Part shown: positions 53,785-63,928 of the stretch, in pieces
How the letters are laid out: the number at the start of each line of letters is the position of its first letter
Position numbering within the stretch: position 1 is the first letter of the stretch
The notes under the pieces: generated by a model
The model's database searches: none
What the model was told of the DNA's origin: nothing
Seen by the model: the letters and a program-made list of their open reading frames with translations, nothing else
Program-made: the position numbers and the translations under genes
From: Flavobacterium profundi
Lineage (GTDB): Bacteria; Bacteroidota; Bacteroidia; Flavobacteriales; Flavobacteriaceae
Reading direction: 5' to 3'
Assembly: GCF_006491645.1 (NCBI RefSeq)
Contig: NZ_VDCZ01000008.1
Coordinates: forward strand, 141,492 to 205,491
Length of the DNA: 64,000 nucleotides

Positions 53785-56700
53785 TTATCTTTTTAAACTA
53801 AAATGCGATTTAAATTCTTTTATATTTCCGTTTTCTTTATACTCAAGTATGAACCAATAATCCGAAGAAGGAAGGGGTTGATTATTGAAAGTACCATTCC
53901 AACCCTCACCATAAGGACTTATTTGCTTAATTAGCTTTCCATAACGATCAAAAATGTAGAGTTTGGCTTCGTACTCTTGAGGTAAATTTTCAATATTCCA
54001 AGTGTCATTATATCCATCTCCATTTGGAGTAAAGAAAGCAGGATAAGTAATAGCGTATAAATTCCTTGTAGAAAGTATTCCACAGCCTAAAATATCCCTC
54101 ACATATACGGTATAGCTTCCGTTTGAAAGATTGGTAAATGTAGGACTCATTTGCCAAGTAATTTGATCCAAACTGTATTCATAAGTTCCAAAACCACCAG
54201 AAGCAAATGCTTCAATAGTAGCTAATCCTGAACTAAAATTAGGATTGATTACATTGGCTTCAAAAATTGAAGGTTCAGAAGAATAGGTGGCTACTATAGT
54301 ATCAAAATTGGAGCAACCTGAAATAATATCTGTAACAATGACTGAATAAGTACCTTCTTCTGTTATTAAAAATTGTGAACTTTCATTACCCAAACTGTCT
54401 AAACTTGCATTCATTGGACTCCATTGGTATACATAATTACCAGAACTCATTGGTGTAGCATCTACTATTTGCGAACCTTGACCTGAAATTGGATCCACAC
54501 AAAGGGTAAAATCAACGCCTAAGGTTAGTTCTGGAATAGCTACAACGTGAAGATTTAAATACGGTCCTAAACCAAAGCATTCGTTATTTAAGTTACTATC
54601 AATTCGTACCCATAATGTTTGTAAAGTTGGGATGCTATTTCGGAAATTAGTCAGATTTACTATTGGATTTATTTCAGCTAAAGCATCTGTTTCATTTTCA
54701 TAGAAAGTTACTGTTACATTTTGGTTGGATGGGAAAAGGTTTTTAAAATGTTGGACTGCATCTCTATTTGGATTAGTAGTATCATTCAAATTGAAATAAT
54801 CTATGCCATCATTATCTGGGTCATTCACATCTATATAATCATCACATTCGTATAAATCAAAACTATTATTTTGAGTAATTGTTGTAGCAGAAACAACTAA
54901 ATTAACTTGAGTTGTGCGATAACAATTGTTAGTGTTTACAATTCTTGCCCAAACTATGCTTCCGTTCGGAGCTATATAATTCACATCGTCAGTGATTATG
55001 TTGGTGTTATTAGATGCACCTATTTGTGAAGTATGATACGTGAAGCTTACATTAGATTCATTCGATATAATGGTATTGGCTTGTGTTAAGTTAAAACTTG
55101 TTACAGCATCATTGTCGGTATCGCACTGTTTTAAAATAATATTGTTTTGAATGATGGGCAATGGGTGTACAATTAAATCTATTGTATTTATTGCCACACA
55201 ATTTGTAATCGTGCTTCTTAATCGAACATAAATAGTTTTAGAGTTAGAATAATAATTATTGGGTAATGCATTGGTGCCTAATTCTGCTTCACTTTGTAAT
55301 GCATGAAAAGTAATAGCAATGTTGGCTTGACCTTGCAAGATGTCATTATTCCTTGAGCTTAAAATAAAATCAACAAAACCATTAGTATCATCTCCATCTA
55401 AATTATTGTCGCATTGTTCATAAGGAAGAACTGGAAATATTTCGGGTGCTGTATTAATGGTTACTGTTACGGTTGCGGTAACTGCTTCACATCCTCCACT
55501 TGCTTCAATCGTATAAGTATAGTCTCCTGAGATATCGCTACTTGGATGAATAATGCCATCTGTTCTTGGGTTACCATTAAACGTCCATGAACCTGAGGTG
55601 TCTGAAGTTCCTAAAAGCGTAAATAAATCTTCGTCTGCATCAGAAGTACAATAAGATCTTGAAGTACTTAACCCCGCATTTGGTGCTGTTTGAATAGTTA
55701 CAGTAATTTCTACAGTTTCTGTTACTGTAAAACCATCACAAGTAATGTCATATGTATATTCATAAGTGCCTGCTGGATCTATATTTGGATCGAAAAGATT
55801 TGTGCCACTATTTAATGCAGGATTCCATGTACCACCAGGAATTGGATTTCCTTCTATGGCGTCGTATAAATCAATAGTTGTATTTGAACAAACATCTATA
55901 AAAGTATCTATAGGTTGACTTCCAAAACCGGAGTAATAACCTCCGTAACCAGCTGAAACACCATCTGACCCAAAAACACCTACTGCTAAGGCTCCAGTAG
56001 ATTCTACTACAATATCACCATTTAAGCCATCTATCCTGTAGGTTTCCCAACCTGAATTTCCATTTACAGACTGAGGTGATGAGGTTGTTGGCGTTCCATT
56101 TATTGTAATTGTTGAGCCCATTTCTGTAACCACAATAACACCACTTTGAGTATAAGGTTTGCTACCAATCACATTGTAATCAGGAATCATGTTCACACTT
56201 TTTTGCCAATAACAACTCAAAGGTGGGATGAAATTTAAACCTGAAGTGGCATCATTTTGATTTCCAGCTAAAATTTGATACAAATAAATGGGTTGATTAC
56301 TTTCTATGTACATATTTCTATTGGTACCACTACCTTGATAGTTGTTTGATGGAATGGTAAAATAATCACCTGAGTTAAGTGTGGTTATAGGTGAGGTGTT
56401 TCCATTTACAAATACTTGTGTATTGTCTACGGTAGCAATTACTAGTGGCAATTCAGAATTATTACTACCATTTCCTTTAACTACAACATATTTTTGCCCA
56501 ATATTGTTATATCCTACGATTTGATCGAGATTAAAATCTTGTCCCGAAGCTCCATTTCCAGGATCTGGACCAGTGCCTCCTGTTGCATTCCCAGTATTTA
56601 CTACAATTGGTTTATCCGAAGTAATTAAAGCACCTATAAAACCATTTCTATTGGCTATTACGTCTGTATAGCCAGATAAAACGACAGATTGTCCTTTGTT

Positions 56701-57291
56701 CAAAGCAAAAGTTTGTGAAGTGACAGTAGTGGTACCAGTTGGCAGAATAAAGGTAACGCCAGGACCGTAATCAGAAACATTTACGGTTGTATTATCTTCA
56801 GTTGCCATGAAGCTTGTTACAAAATTTCTAATAGCACTATCATATAATTGAGGCAAACTTCCTACTCGAAATGATGTTCCTAAGGCTGTTCTCCCTTTTG
56901 GGACTAATATTTCTGCATGATTTTGAGATTGAACTCTAAAACTAACATAAAAATCTTTAGAAGCTTGTAAAATTAATCCTTTATCTGATTCAACGGTATT
57001 TACGTTATTTTGTCCTAAAAACATTATGGAAGGTTGGGAATTTCCAATAGTTATTCGAACGGGATTAGATTGTGATAGGGTAAAAGGGGAACCCGCTAAA
57101 GGAACGCCATTTCCTAAAGTAACTGTTACTTGAAAAGGAGCAGCTTCTGGTGTAGATAAATAAATATAATGGTCGTTTACTGTAGAATTAGATCGACAAT
57201 GTAAAGGAGGTATCCAATGTTTATTACTAAGTTGTGAATAAGAAGAAAAACTTAGTAAGACCAAAAATAATATAGCTAGTAATTTTCTCAT
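53785..57291 (-). CDS. T9SS type-B surface protein (orphan, no adjacent PorP/SprF)
   Basis: The 1168-residue protein starts with a signal peptide (MRKLLAILFLVLLSFSSYSQ). The first 470 or so residues form a beta-rich region with LSNKHWIPPLHCRSNSTVNDHYIYLSTPEAAP-like sequence and an IgGFc-binding-like pattern. Ig-like and PKD-like modules follow (GTWNPALNSGTNLFDPN, DIDPAGTYEYTYDITCDG). The last 85 residues are a type-B sorting domain: YPAFFTPNGDGYNDTWNI, IFDRYGKLIKQISP, GWNGTFNNQPLPSSDYWFILEY. It has no PorP/SprF gene beside it. The upstream neighbour is a large unrecognised barrel gene, 67 bases away on the same strand. Confidence 0.92.
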   Translation of the reverse strand: MRKLLAILFLVLLSFSSYSQLSNKHWIPPLHCRSNSTVNDHYIYLSTPEAAPFQVTVTLGNGVPLAGSPFTLSQSNPVRITIGNSQPSIMFLGQNNVNTVESDKGLILQASKDFYVSFRVQSQNHAEILVPKGRTALGTSFRVGSLPQLYDSAIRNFVTSFMATEDNTTVNVSDYGPGVTFILPTGTTTVTSQTFALNKGQSVVLSGYTDVIANRNGFIGALITSDKPIVVNTGNATGGTGPDPGNGASGQDFNLDQIVGYNNIGQKYVVVKGNGSNNSELPLVIATVDNTQVFVNGNTSPITTLNSGDYFTIPSNNYQGSGTNRNMYIESNQPIYLYQILAGNQNDATSGLNFIPPLSCYWQKSVNMIPDYNVIGSKPYTQSGVIVVTEMGSTITINGTPTTSSPQSVNGNSGWETYRIDGLNGDIVVESTGALAVGVFGSDGVSAGYGGYYSGFGSQPIDTFIDVCSNTTIDLYDAIEGNPIPGGTWNPALNSGTNLFDPNIDPAGTYEYTYDITCDGFTVTETVEITVTIQTAPNAGLSTSRSYCTSDADEDLFTLLGTSDTSGSWTFNGNPRTDGIIHPSSDISGDYTYTIEASGGCEAVTATVTVTINTAPEIFPVLPYEQCDNNLDGDDTNGFVDFILSSRNNDILQGQANIAITFHALQSEAELGTNALPNNYYSNSKTIYVRLRSTITNCVAINTIDLIVHPLPIIQNNIILKQCDTDNDAVTSFNLTQANTIISNESNVSFTYHTSQIGASNNTNIITDDVNYIAPNGSIVWARIVNTNNCYRTTQVNLVVSATTITQNNSFDLYECDDYIDVNDPDNDGIDYFNLNDTTNPNRDAVQHFKNLFPSNQNVTVTFYENETDALAEINPIVNLTNFRNSIPTLQTLWVRIDSNLNNECFGLGPYLNLHVVAIPELTLGVDFTLCVDPISGQGSQIVDATPMSSGNYVYQWSPMNASLDSLGNESSQFLITEEGTYSVIVTDIISGCSNFDTIVATYSSEPSIFEANVINPNFSSGLATIEAFASGGFGTYEYSLDQITWQMSPTFTNLSNGSYTVYVRDILGCGILSTRNLYAITYPAFFTPNGDGYNDTWNIENLPQEYEAKLYIFDRYGKLIKQISPYGEGWNGTFNNQPLPSSDYWFILEYKENGNIKEFKSHFSLKR

Positions 57292-57358
57292 TATTAGGGA
57301 TGATAAAATTAAAATTTCGTAAAGTTACTAAGTTTATAGCTTATTTTTTAAAAAAGAA

Positions 57359-60300
57359 TTAGAAAAAGGCTCTCAATTGGATATTTCCATTATGAATTGT
57401 TTTGCTTGTCTCTGATTTCCTACCTTGATAATTAATATTAATGTCTAAATATTTAGTGATATTCTTTTGTAAGAGTAGCCTCCAAACACTGTTTTTACCT
57501 GATTGTAAACCTTGTAACATTTGAAAGGCAACAGGCGATAAGGAATTACCATTGAAATTATTATTGTAAAAAGAATATTCCCCATTAATAGTAAACCCTT
57601 TTTCACTATTAAAGGAAAAGGAACTTCCAATTCTATTTTGTTCTAATGATTCTAAAGCTAGAATCTGATTCTTTTGATTTTTATATTCGTAAAAAATATC
57701 CCAACTCGCATTTTTAGAAAATAGATAAGAGATTTTTGGGTAAATCGTATAATTGTTGATGTCAAAATTTCTGCTAGAATAATTTTCAGATTCAGTGGTC
57801 GTGTTTCCAATGCTAGACTGAAATTGTACTAGCCATGTTTTCGCTAGTAAATGATTGTACTGAAATTGATGGGAAAAAATATTGGTTTCTTGAGAACCAA
57901 TATTTAAAAGGGTTTTAACTTTATTGTTTAAGTAGGTGTAAATCATAGAATGTTTTTGTTTACCTCTATTGTAAAACAAACTATTTCTAAAACTATTATT
58001 TAGACCAATGCTATTTTCATGGTTTGAAAAAGGATTTAAATCAAAAGTTGTAGCATCTCTACGTATTTTGCGTTCTATTAAAAACGAACTTTGATTATAA
58101 AAATAGGAGAGTAGCTTTTTCAAACCCGTTTCATTTTGCCAAACCAATCCATTGAAATTTAAAGATTGTGAGAATTTGTTTTGATGGGTTCTAATGAAAA
58201 TTTGATTGGGTAAAAAAACACGAACATATTTTGCTTGATCTGAAAATGGGGCGACTTCAAATTCTTGTAGTTCTTGAACGCCATTAGTATTGTAATCATT
58301 CCACATGTATACTCCTTGTCCTGGCTCTACTTCTAGATAGGTAAATTCTTGTTGTGCAATGGTTCCAGAAGTAGTTTCATATGTAGTTGTGGCTTGTAGT
58401 AATTTATTGAAAAATGTATTGTTGTATAAAACTCTTGAATTGAATGAAGGTTCATCTTCTTTTTGAGGTTCTTCATATTCTAATAAGCGATAATTTGCAA
58501 AAATAGATAAGCTACTCGTATTTGTTTTTATTAATTGGGATTTTAAATAATAGGAATTGGATTGATTCACTCGTTGAATACTTCTACTTTGCAAACTGTC
58601 ATTTATTCGATGTAAATATCCTAATTCTACATAAACAGTAGTAGAATCACCACGACCTACAAAAGCACCATATTCTAAAAATCTTTGACTGTTATTGGTA
58701 AAAGTTTCTGCAGGTAGTAGTTTTTCTTTATTGTTTTCAAATCGAAGAGTTGTGCCAATCCAATTCTTTTTGAAATGATGCCTAACTTGACTCTGATTTC
58801 TTAAAAATGTGGATTCTGAAGTACTACTGGAACTTTTTAAAGCACTAAAATTTGTTGAAATAGTGGTTTTTTTCATTTTTATGAATGATTCTACAAGATG
58901 TCTGTTTCCTGAGAAATTTTCAGAAAAATCTAGTTTCTCCAATTGGTATTTTACAAATCCATTTTGTTGTAAATTTAAATTCAAACCAGATGTCAGTAAG
59001 CTTTGATTGCCTAAAGGTGTATTTAAGTTCCAATCTCTATTAAATTCAATATTAAATAACCGTTCAATAGTTTTGAAATCCCTATTTATAAATTGAAAAT
59101 TTCCAAAACCGTCTAAATTGTATTTTCCTGAAAACAGTCTTTGCGTTACTTCTATTTTGCCTGCTACTCCTTGATTATCAGCATCATCTAATGAAGAGTA
59201 TAAATTTTTGTCGTTGTTGCTTATGGCAATTTCAAAATTAAGGTTGGTTTTTTCCGAAGGATTATAACCACCAAGTAAGGTTGCAATTTGAATTTTGTTC
59301 GGTGCTATTAAAGGTATAACGGGTTCATAGCTACCTTGTGGAACGCCTGCTATTGGAGCAATGTATTCATAGATTTTCCCAATAGTATTTGTATTCGAAA
59401 GGATATAATTCCCTTGGTTTTGTCCCACAAAAGTAAAACGAACATTATAAAGTTCGTCGTTAGGGTCGTTTGAAAACTCAAAGATTTCTGTGGTTCCTGA
59501 AAGTGCTTTTCGATACAAAATTTTATTTTCAGAATAGGTGTCTAAATAAGCAGAAGGAGCATTCATTAAGCTAGAATCATCACCTGCATTTTGTAAAACC
59601 GTAACTTGTTCTTCCGATAAATTTTGCTGAAGGGGTTGGTTTTTTATATCGTTTTCTGAGTAAACAAATCCACCAATTCTGAATTTTTCTTGTTCATGTT
59701 GTATTCCCGAATAAGCTAAAAAACGTGAGTAATTTCTGTCTGAAAACTGATATTCTATAATGATTCTCATTTCAGAGGTAATTTGGAAAAGTGATGTAAA
59801 AATAACTTCACCCGCATTGTAATCAATAATGTAATCGTTATTTTCTCCTCTTTTTAAAAGCACTCCGTTTACATACACTCTTTCAGAACCAGAAATCACC
59901 AGTACAAATAATTCACCATTATTTCCTTTTAGTTTATACGGACCTTGATTTCCTTCTTGCCCAATGAAGGTACTTCGAGCATATTGACCTCTAACTAAAG
60001 CTGCCGCTCCTAAAATGGTGGTTTTTTTTTCAGGTGTTCCCAATGTAAATTGGGTTGAAAGGCCCTGTACTTTTTTATTGAAATTTAAGAATTGAGATTG
60101 ACGGTTTTCCAAAAATAAGTCTCCCGCTTTAACGCTCCAGTTGTCTGAGGCTAATTCGATGAAAATTTGATCAAATTCATCCAGTTTTTGTGAATAACCT
60201 CCTTCTTGTAAAGGAATATTGCTGTCTTGAATGGATGCTCGTATGCTAACTTTTTCTGAAATTTTACCTGTAATTTGTAAATCTAAATTAGAATTAACTA

Positions 60301-60757
60301 CTGTATTTTGGTTGTTGCCCACAGTAATGCCTCTCGAGATGCTTCCAGACGTATTTAATCCTTCAAAAGGAATGAATCGATTTTGATTCGGTTCTTTGAT
60401 AGTATAAACGACACCAGCTTCATTAGGTACTACTTTTTGTTCGTCGTAAATACTATATTTTTTGGTTAAGAACTCTGGAAATTTTAAATATTCAACTACT
60501 AAAGTATCTTGAGCGTTACAATTTTCATTAAAAACAAGACTGGCTTTTTGAAAATTAATGCTGTAATAGGTCGAATCAATTTTGTTTTGATTTTTGTCTT
60601 TGATTGAAAAAAAAGCAGGATTAATACTAACCGATTCTAAAAAAATAGTGTCTTTAGTAATAGGGATTTTTTTGGTTTGATAATGGTTTGTTCTTTCCTG
60701 ACTGAAAGTAACAGAAAATAGCATACAAAAAATCCATACAAACCACTTTTTTGTCAT
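57359..60757 (-). CDS. Very large outer-membrane beta-barrel protein of unknown function
   Basis: The 1132-residue protein from ATG 60757 begins with a signal peptide (MTKKWFVWIFCMLFSVTFSQ). The frame opens at a TTG (60781), but a -7-like box overlaps that codon. After an N-terminal beta domain to about 130, FEGLNTSGSISRGITVGNNQ is followed by many amphipathic strands (SNLDLQITGKISEKVSIRASIQDS, ENWSVKAGDLFLENRQS-like) to a final IQLRAFF. The terminal Phe and strand pattern mean an outer-membrane barrel. It lacks a plug or TonB box and I do not recognise it. It is cotranscribed with the type-B surface gene downstream. Confidence 0.85.
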   Translation of the reverse strand: MTKKWFVWIFCMLFSVTFSQERTNHYQTKKIPITKDTIFLESVSINPAFFSIKDKNQNKIDSTYYSINFQKASLVFNENCNAQDTLVVEYLKFPEFLTKKYSIYDEQKVVPNEAGVVYTIKEPNQNRFIPFEGLNTSGSISRGITVGNNQNTVVNSNLDLQITGKISEKVSIRASIQDSNIPLQEGGYSQKLDEFDQIFIELASDNWSVKAGDLFLENRQSQFLNFNKKVQGLSTQFTLGTPEKKTTILGAAALVRGQYARSTFIGQEGNQGPYKLKGNNGELFVLVISGSERVYVNGVLLKRGENNDYIIDYNAGEVIFTSLFQITSEMRIIIEYQFSDRNYSRFLAYSGIQHEQEKFRIGGFVYSENDIKNQPLQQNLSEEQVTVLQNAGDDSSLMNAPSAYLDTYSENKILYRKALSGTTEIFEFSNDPNDELYNVRFTFVGQNQGNYILSNTNTIGKIYEYIAPIAGVPQGSYEPVIPLIAPNKIQIATLLGGYNPSEKTNLNFEIAISNNDKNLYSSLDDADNQGVAGKIEVTQRLFSGKYNLDGFGNFQFINRDFKTIERLFNIEFNRDWNLNTPLGNQSLLTSGLNLNLQQNGFVKYQLEKLDFSENFSGNRHLVESFIKMKKTTISTNFSALKSSSSTSESTFLRNQSQVRHHFKKNWIGTTLRFENNKEKLLPAETFTNNSQRFLEYGAFVGRGDSTTVYVELGYLHRINDSLQSRSIQRVNQSNSYYLKSQLIKTNTSSLSIFANYRLLEYEEPQKEDEPSFNSRVLYNNTFFNKLLQATTTYETTSGTIAQQEFTYLEVEPGQGVYMWNDYNTNGVQELQEFEVAPFSDQAKYVRVFLPNQIFIRTHQNKFSQSLNFNGLVWQNETGLKKLLSYFYNQSSFLIERKIRRDATTFDLNPFSNHENSIGLNNSFRNSLFYNRGKQKHSMIYTYLNNKVKTLLNIGSQETNIFSHQFQYNHLLAKTWLVQFQSSIGNTTTESENYSSRNFDINNYTIYPKISYLFSKNASWDIFYEYKNQKNQILALESLEQNRIGSSFSFNSEKGFTINGEYSFYNNNFNGNSLSPVAFQMLQGLQSGKNSVWRLLLQKNITKYLDININYQGRKSETSKTIHNGNIQLRAFF

Positions 60758-60778
60758 AAATAGATAACTCCTATTTTT

Positions 60779-60786
60779 CAAAAGTA
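60779..60786 (-). promoter_or_regulatory. -7 element of the large barrel gene
   Basis: The minus strand reads TACTTTTG, an exact TAnnTTTG match, 22 bases before ATG 60757. It overlaps the alternative TTG start at 60781, which supports the ATG. No -33 TTG was found. Confidence 0.45.
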
Positions 60787-60827
60787 GTATTTATGGATTA
60801 ATTTATTATAAAAAAACGTATCGCTTA

Positions 60828-62081
60828 TTACTCTTTTGTAATAATCTGTAAGGTTTCTCTTGATATTTGTTTTAATAATACGGTTTTATTTGTTTCCACA
60901 ATTTGTGTTGCATTTGCATCAAAATGTCTGATGGTATATAAAGATACATTTTCGTGGAAAGCAATCTTAAATTTTTGTTCTAGAATTTCTTTCACATCGG
61001 GAAAATTATGAAACTTATCTTCAATACATACGGAGAAACTAATTGCTGAATTTTGAATTAAGTTCACTTTTAACTTATGTTCGTGAAACAATGCAAAAAT
61101 CTCACTAATATGTTCTTCCATTATAAAGGAAAAATCTAAAGATGAAAGAGACAGCAATAATTGATTTTTCTTAATAATATAACAAGGCAATTGTGGTTCT
61201 AAATCTGCTCCTTTGGAAACACTTGTGCCTGGTAAAAGTGGATTAATAAAAGATTTTACAAATAAAGGAATTTCTTTATTTTGTAGCGGTTGTAATGTTT
61301 TCGGATGAATTACACTTGCTCCATAAAAGGCTAATTCAATAGCTTCTCTGTATGAAATTTGATTTAAAAGTGCAGTTTCTTCGAAATAGCGCGGATCGGC
61401 ATTTAAAACTCCGGGTACATCTTTCCAAATCGTTACACTTTCAGCATTCAGGCAATATGCAAAAATAGCAGCCGTATAATCGGAACCTTCACGACCTAAA
61501 GTAGTAGTGAAATTATTAGAATCCGATCCTAAAAAACCTTGTGTGATGTATAATTCATCTTTTTCAATTTTTTTGTTAATCAAGTTTTGTGTTTGTTCCC
61601 AATTCACATTAGCATCACGGTAAGTAGTATCAGTCTTAATGAAATTACGAACATCTAACCAGGTATTTTTAATACCTCTTTCGTTTAAATAATAGCTTAC
61701 AATTGTAGTTGAAATTATTTCACCATAACTTACAATTTGGTCGTACACAAAATTATAGTTAGGAGATTTATTACTTCTTAAAAAGTATTCCAAATCATCA
61801 AAATGAGCATTAACAGTAAAGTATGCTTCATGATCTTCATCTGTAAATAAGTCTTGTAGTATTTGATTGTGGTATTTTCGAACCTCTTGTACGGATGGAT
61901 GCAATTGGCTTGATTTTTCAAAATAATTTTTAATAATTACTTCTAAAGCATTGGTAGTTTTACCCATCGCAGAAACCACAATTAGTGTATCTCTAAAACC
62001 TACTTTTTCTAAAACAGAAGTTACATTTTTCACTCCTTCTGCATCTTTTACAGAAGCACCACCAAATTTGAAAATTTTCAT
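60828..62081 (-). CDS. lysC: Aspartate kinase
   Basis: Aspartate kinase phosphorylates aspartate at the entry to the lysine, threonine and methionine pathway. The 417-residue protein has the opening KFGGASVKDAEGVKNV, VVSAMGKTTNALE, the substrate/ATP loop FTTTLGREGSDYTAAI and VTIWKDVPGVLNADPR. The C-terminal 110 residues hold the ACT regulatory region (LLSLSSLDFSFIMEEHISEIFALFHEH). It is monofunctional, without a homoserine dehydrogenase domain. Its partner Asd is encoded at 28206-29195. The GNAT gene starts upstream with a 37-base gap on the same strand. Confidence 0.95.
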   Translation of the reverse strand: MKIFKFGGASVKDAEGVKNVTSVLEKVGFRDTLIVVSAMGKTTNALEVIIKNYFEKSSQLHPSVQEVRKYHNQILQDLFTDEDHEAYFTVNAHFDDLEYFLRSNKSPNYNFVYDQIVSYGEIISTTIVSYYLNERGIKNTWLDVRNFIKTDTTYRDANVNWEQTQNLINKKIEKDELYITQGFLGSDSNNFTTTLGREGSDYTAAIFAYCLNAESVTIWKDVPGVLNADPRYFEETALLNQISYREAIELAFYGASVIHPKTLQPLQNKEIPLFVKSFINPLLPGTSVSKGADLEPQLPCYIIKKNQLLLSLSSLDFSFIMEEHISEIFALFHEHKLKVNLIQNSAISFSVCIEDKFHNFPDVKEILEQKFKIAFHENVSLYTIRHFDANATQIVETNKTVLLKQISRETLQIITKE

Positions 62082-62118
62082 AAGAAGACCTAAATTATTT
62101 TATTTTATATGTTGTTGA

Positions 62119-62598
62119 TTACTTGTTTAATGTGGAAATGAAATGTGTAATACCTTCTTTGTTCATTTGTACTACTTTCCAATCTTGAAGTATATTCGCG
62201 CCACTTTTTTCATAAAAGGCAATTGCATGAGTATTCCAATCTAATACATTCCATTCGATTCTCTTAACTCCTTCTTGATGACCTTGTTGGATAATCTGAG
62301 AATACAAAGCAAATCCTGCTCCTGTTCCTCTTTTGTCTTCTTTAACCACTAAATCTTCTAAGTGTATAGTTTTTCCTTTCCAAGTGGAATAACGGTAATA
62401 GTATAATGCAACTCCAATTATCTCATTGTCTAGCTCAGCTACAAAAGTTTGGAATAAAGGAGTATTGGAAAATCCATCGCGTTCTAAATCTGAAACGGTA
62501 ACTTCAACTGCATTTGGTTCTTTTTCAAATTCTGCTAGTTCTTTTATTAGTGCCAATACAGCTGGCATATCTTGAATGGTACCTTTTCGAATAATCAT
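62119..62598 (-). CDS. GNAT family N-acetyltransferase
   Basis: The 159-residue protein opens MIIRKGTIQDMPAVLALIKELAEFEKEP, typical of spermidine/diamine acetyltransferase-like (SAT1-like) GNATs. The acetyl-CoA loop is VVKEDKRGTGAGFALYSQI (R-G-x-G-x-G), preceded by IHLEDLVV, and the C-terminal WNVLDWNTHAIAFYEKSGANIL is characteristic. Polyamine acetylation is possible but unproven. It precedes lysC on the same strand and shares the upstream region with the divergent fbp. Confidence 0.92.
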   Translation of the reverse strand: MIIRKGTIQDMPAVLALIKELAEFEKEPNAVEVTVSDLERDGFSNTPLFQTFVAELDNEIIGVALYYYRYSTWKGKTIHLEDLVVKEDKRGTGAGFALYSQIIQQGHQEGVKRIEWNVLDWNTHAIAFYEKSGANILQDWKVVQMNKEGITHFISTLNK

Positions 62599-62865
62599 TT
62601 TTATATTTTTAAGCTAAATTACCATACTTTGTTTATATCACAAAAGATAAATTAGGTTATTTTTAAAGCTTCAAAATTAAACATTATTTTATATTTTTTC
62701 AACAAAATGTATTTTTGTAACAAAATTTTATATTTATGTATTTTAAAAATGTGTTAAGTGAAATTTTAAAAAATAGCTCACAATTTTAGTGAGCAATTGT
62801 GTTTATATATTTTATAAAAAAGCCGATATTTGCCACCTAAACACAACTACATCGATTTCGTAAAT
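62599..62865. other. Divergent intergenic region GNAT / fbp (267 bases)
   Basis: This is the longest gene-free stretch. It is very AT-rich and holds an exact -7 element TATTTTTG (62710-62717), an imperfect second one GATATTTG (62825-62832), a TTTTGT/ACAAAA inverted repeat (62713-62725) and a GCTCAC/GTGAGC hairpin (62776-62781, 62789-62794). No RNA gene or ORF was recognised. Confidence 0.6.
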
Positions 62866-63870
62866 ATGGAAGAAAAAAACAGAACCCTTGGTGAATTTAT
62901 TATTGAAAATCAAAATTCTTTTCAATATTCTACAGGTGAGTTATCTCGCATCATTAACTCAATACGTTTAGCTGCAAAAGTTGTAAATTATAAAGTTAAT
63001 AAAGCAGGTTTAGTGGATATAGTAGGCGCCGCTGGTGAACAAAATGTGCAAGGTGAAGATCAACAAAAGTTAGATGTTTTTGCCAACGAAACTTTTATCC
63101 AAACCCTAATCAATAGAGAAATTGTTTGCGGTATTGCATCAGAAGAAAATGATGATTTTATAACCGTGGCTGGTTCAGATGAAGGACACAATAACAAATA
63201 TGTAGTTTTAATGGATCCGTTAGATGGTTCTTCAAATATTGATGTGAATGTTTCCGTTGGAACAATATTTTCAGTGTATCGAAGAATTACACCTATGGGA
63301 ACACCAGTACAACTCGAAGATTTTTTGCAACCGGGTATAAATCAAGTAGCAGCAGGTTATGTTATTTATGGAACTTCCACCATGTTAGTTTATACTACTG
63401 GTCATGGAGTAAATGGTTTTACACTAAATCCTGCAATTGGTACGTTTTATTTATCGCATCCTAATATGCAGTTTACTCCTGATGGTAAAATATATTCCAT
63501 AAATGAAGGAAATTACATCCATTTTCCACAAGGTGTGAAAAATTATTTAAAATATTGCCAAATGGAAGAAGGTGATCGACCTTATACGTCTCGTTATATT
63601 GGAAGTTTGGTATCTGATTTTCATCGCAATATGATAAAAGGAGGGATTTATATTTACCCTACAAGTTCAAAAGCGCCTAATGGAAAACTACGCTTATTAT
63701 ATGAATGTAATCCTATGGCTTTTTTAGCGGAACAAGCAGGAGGTAAAGCCTCTGATGGGTACAATCGAATAATGGAGCTACAGCCAGAAGAATTACATCA
63801 ACGTGTTCCTTTCTTTTGTGGAAGTAAAAACATGGTTGAGAAAGCGGAAGCATTTATGAAGGAATCTTAA
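62866..63870 (+). CDS. fbp: Class I fructose-1,6-bisphosphatase
   Basis: The enzyme converts fructose-1,6-bisphosphate to fructose-6-phosphate in gluconeogenesis. The 334-residue protein from ATG 62866 has the standard opening [23 protein letters not shown], the [21 protein letters not shown] segment, the metal motif [10 protein letters not shown] (Glu residues) and the signature [24 protein letters not shown]. The C half contains [24 protein letters not shown] and [22 protein letters not shown]. The frame can be extended to TTG 62830, but the homologous start is ATG 62866. Its downstream terminator appears interrupted by an IS element. Confidence 0.97.
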   Translation: MEEKNRTLGEFIIENQNSFQYSTGELSRIINSIRLAAKVVNYKVNKAGLVDIVGAAGEQNVQGEDQQKLDVFANETFIQTLINREIVCGIASEENDDFITVAGSDEGHNNKYVVLMDPLDGSSNIDVNVSVGTIFSVYRRITPMGTPVQLEDFLQPGINQVAAGYVIYGTSTMLVYTTGHGVNGFTLNPAIGTFYLSHPNMQFTPDGKIYSINEGNYIHFPQGVKNYLKYCQMEEGDRPYTSRYIGSLVSDFHRNMIKGGIYIYPTSSKAPNGKLRLLYECNPMAFLAEQAGGKASDGYNRIMELQPEELHQRVPFFCGSKNMVEKAEAFMKES

Positions 63871-63874
63871 TAAT

Positions 63875-63892
63875 AAAAAAAGCGACCCATTT
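63875..63892 (+). terminator. Left half of the fbp terminator, interrupted
   Basis: The sequence AAAAAAAGCGACCC at 63875-63888 has the form of the left arm seen in other bidirectional terminators here (A-run then GC stem). It is followed by ATTT and then at once by the IS left end at 63893. No complementary arm exists in the window. Confidence 0.5.
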
Positions 63893-63899
63893 TGCACTG

Positions 63900-63928
63900 C
63901 CCCCAAAAAGTTAGACACTATTTGGGGG
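63900..63928. repeat. Hairpin within the IS left end
   Basis: CCCCCAAA at 63900-63907 and TTTGGGGG at 63921-63928 are perfect 8-base complements with a 13-base loop. It lies just upstream of the transposase ATG (63936), where it could cover the ribosome-binding region in read-through transcripts. Confidence 0.7.
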
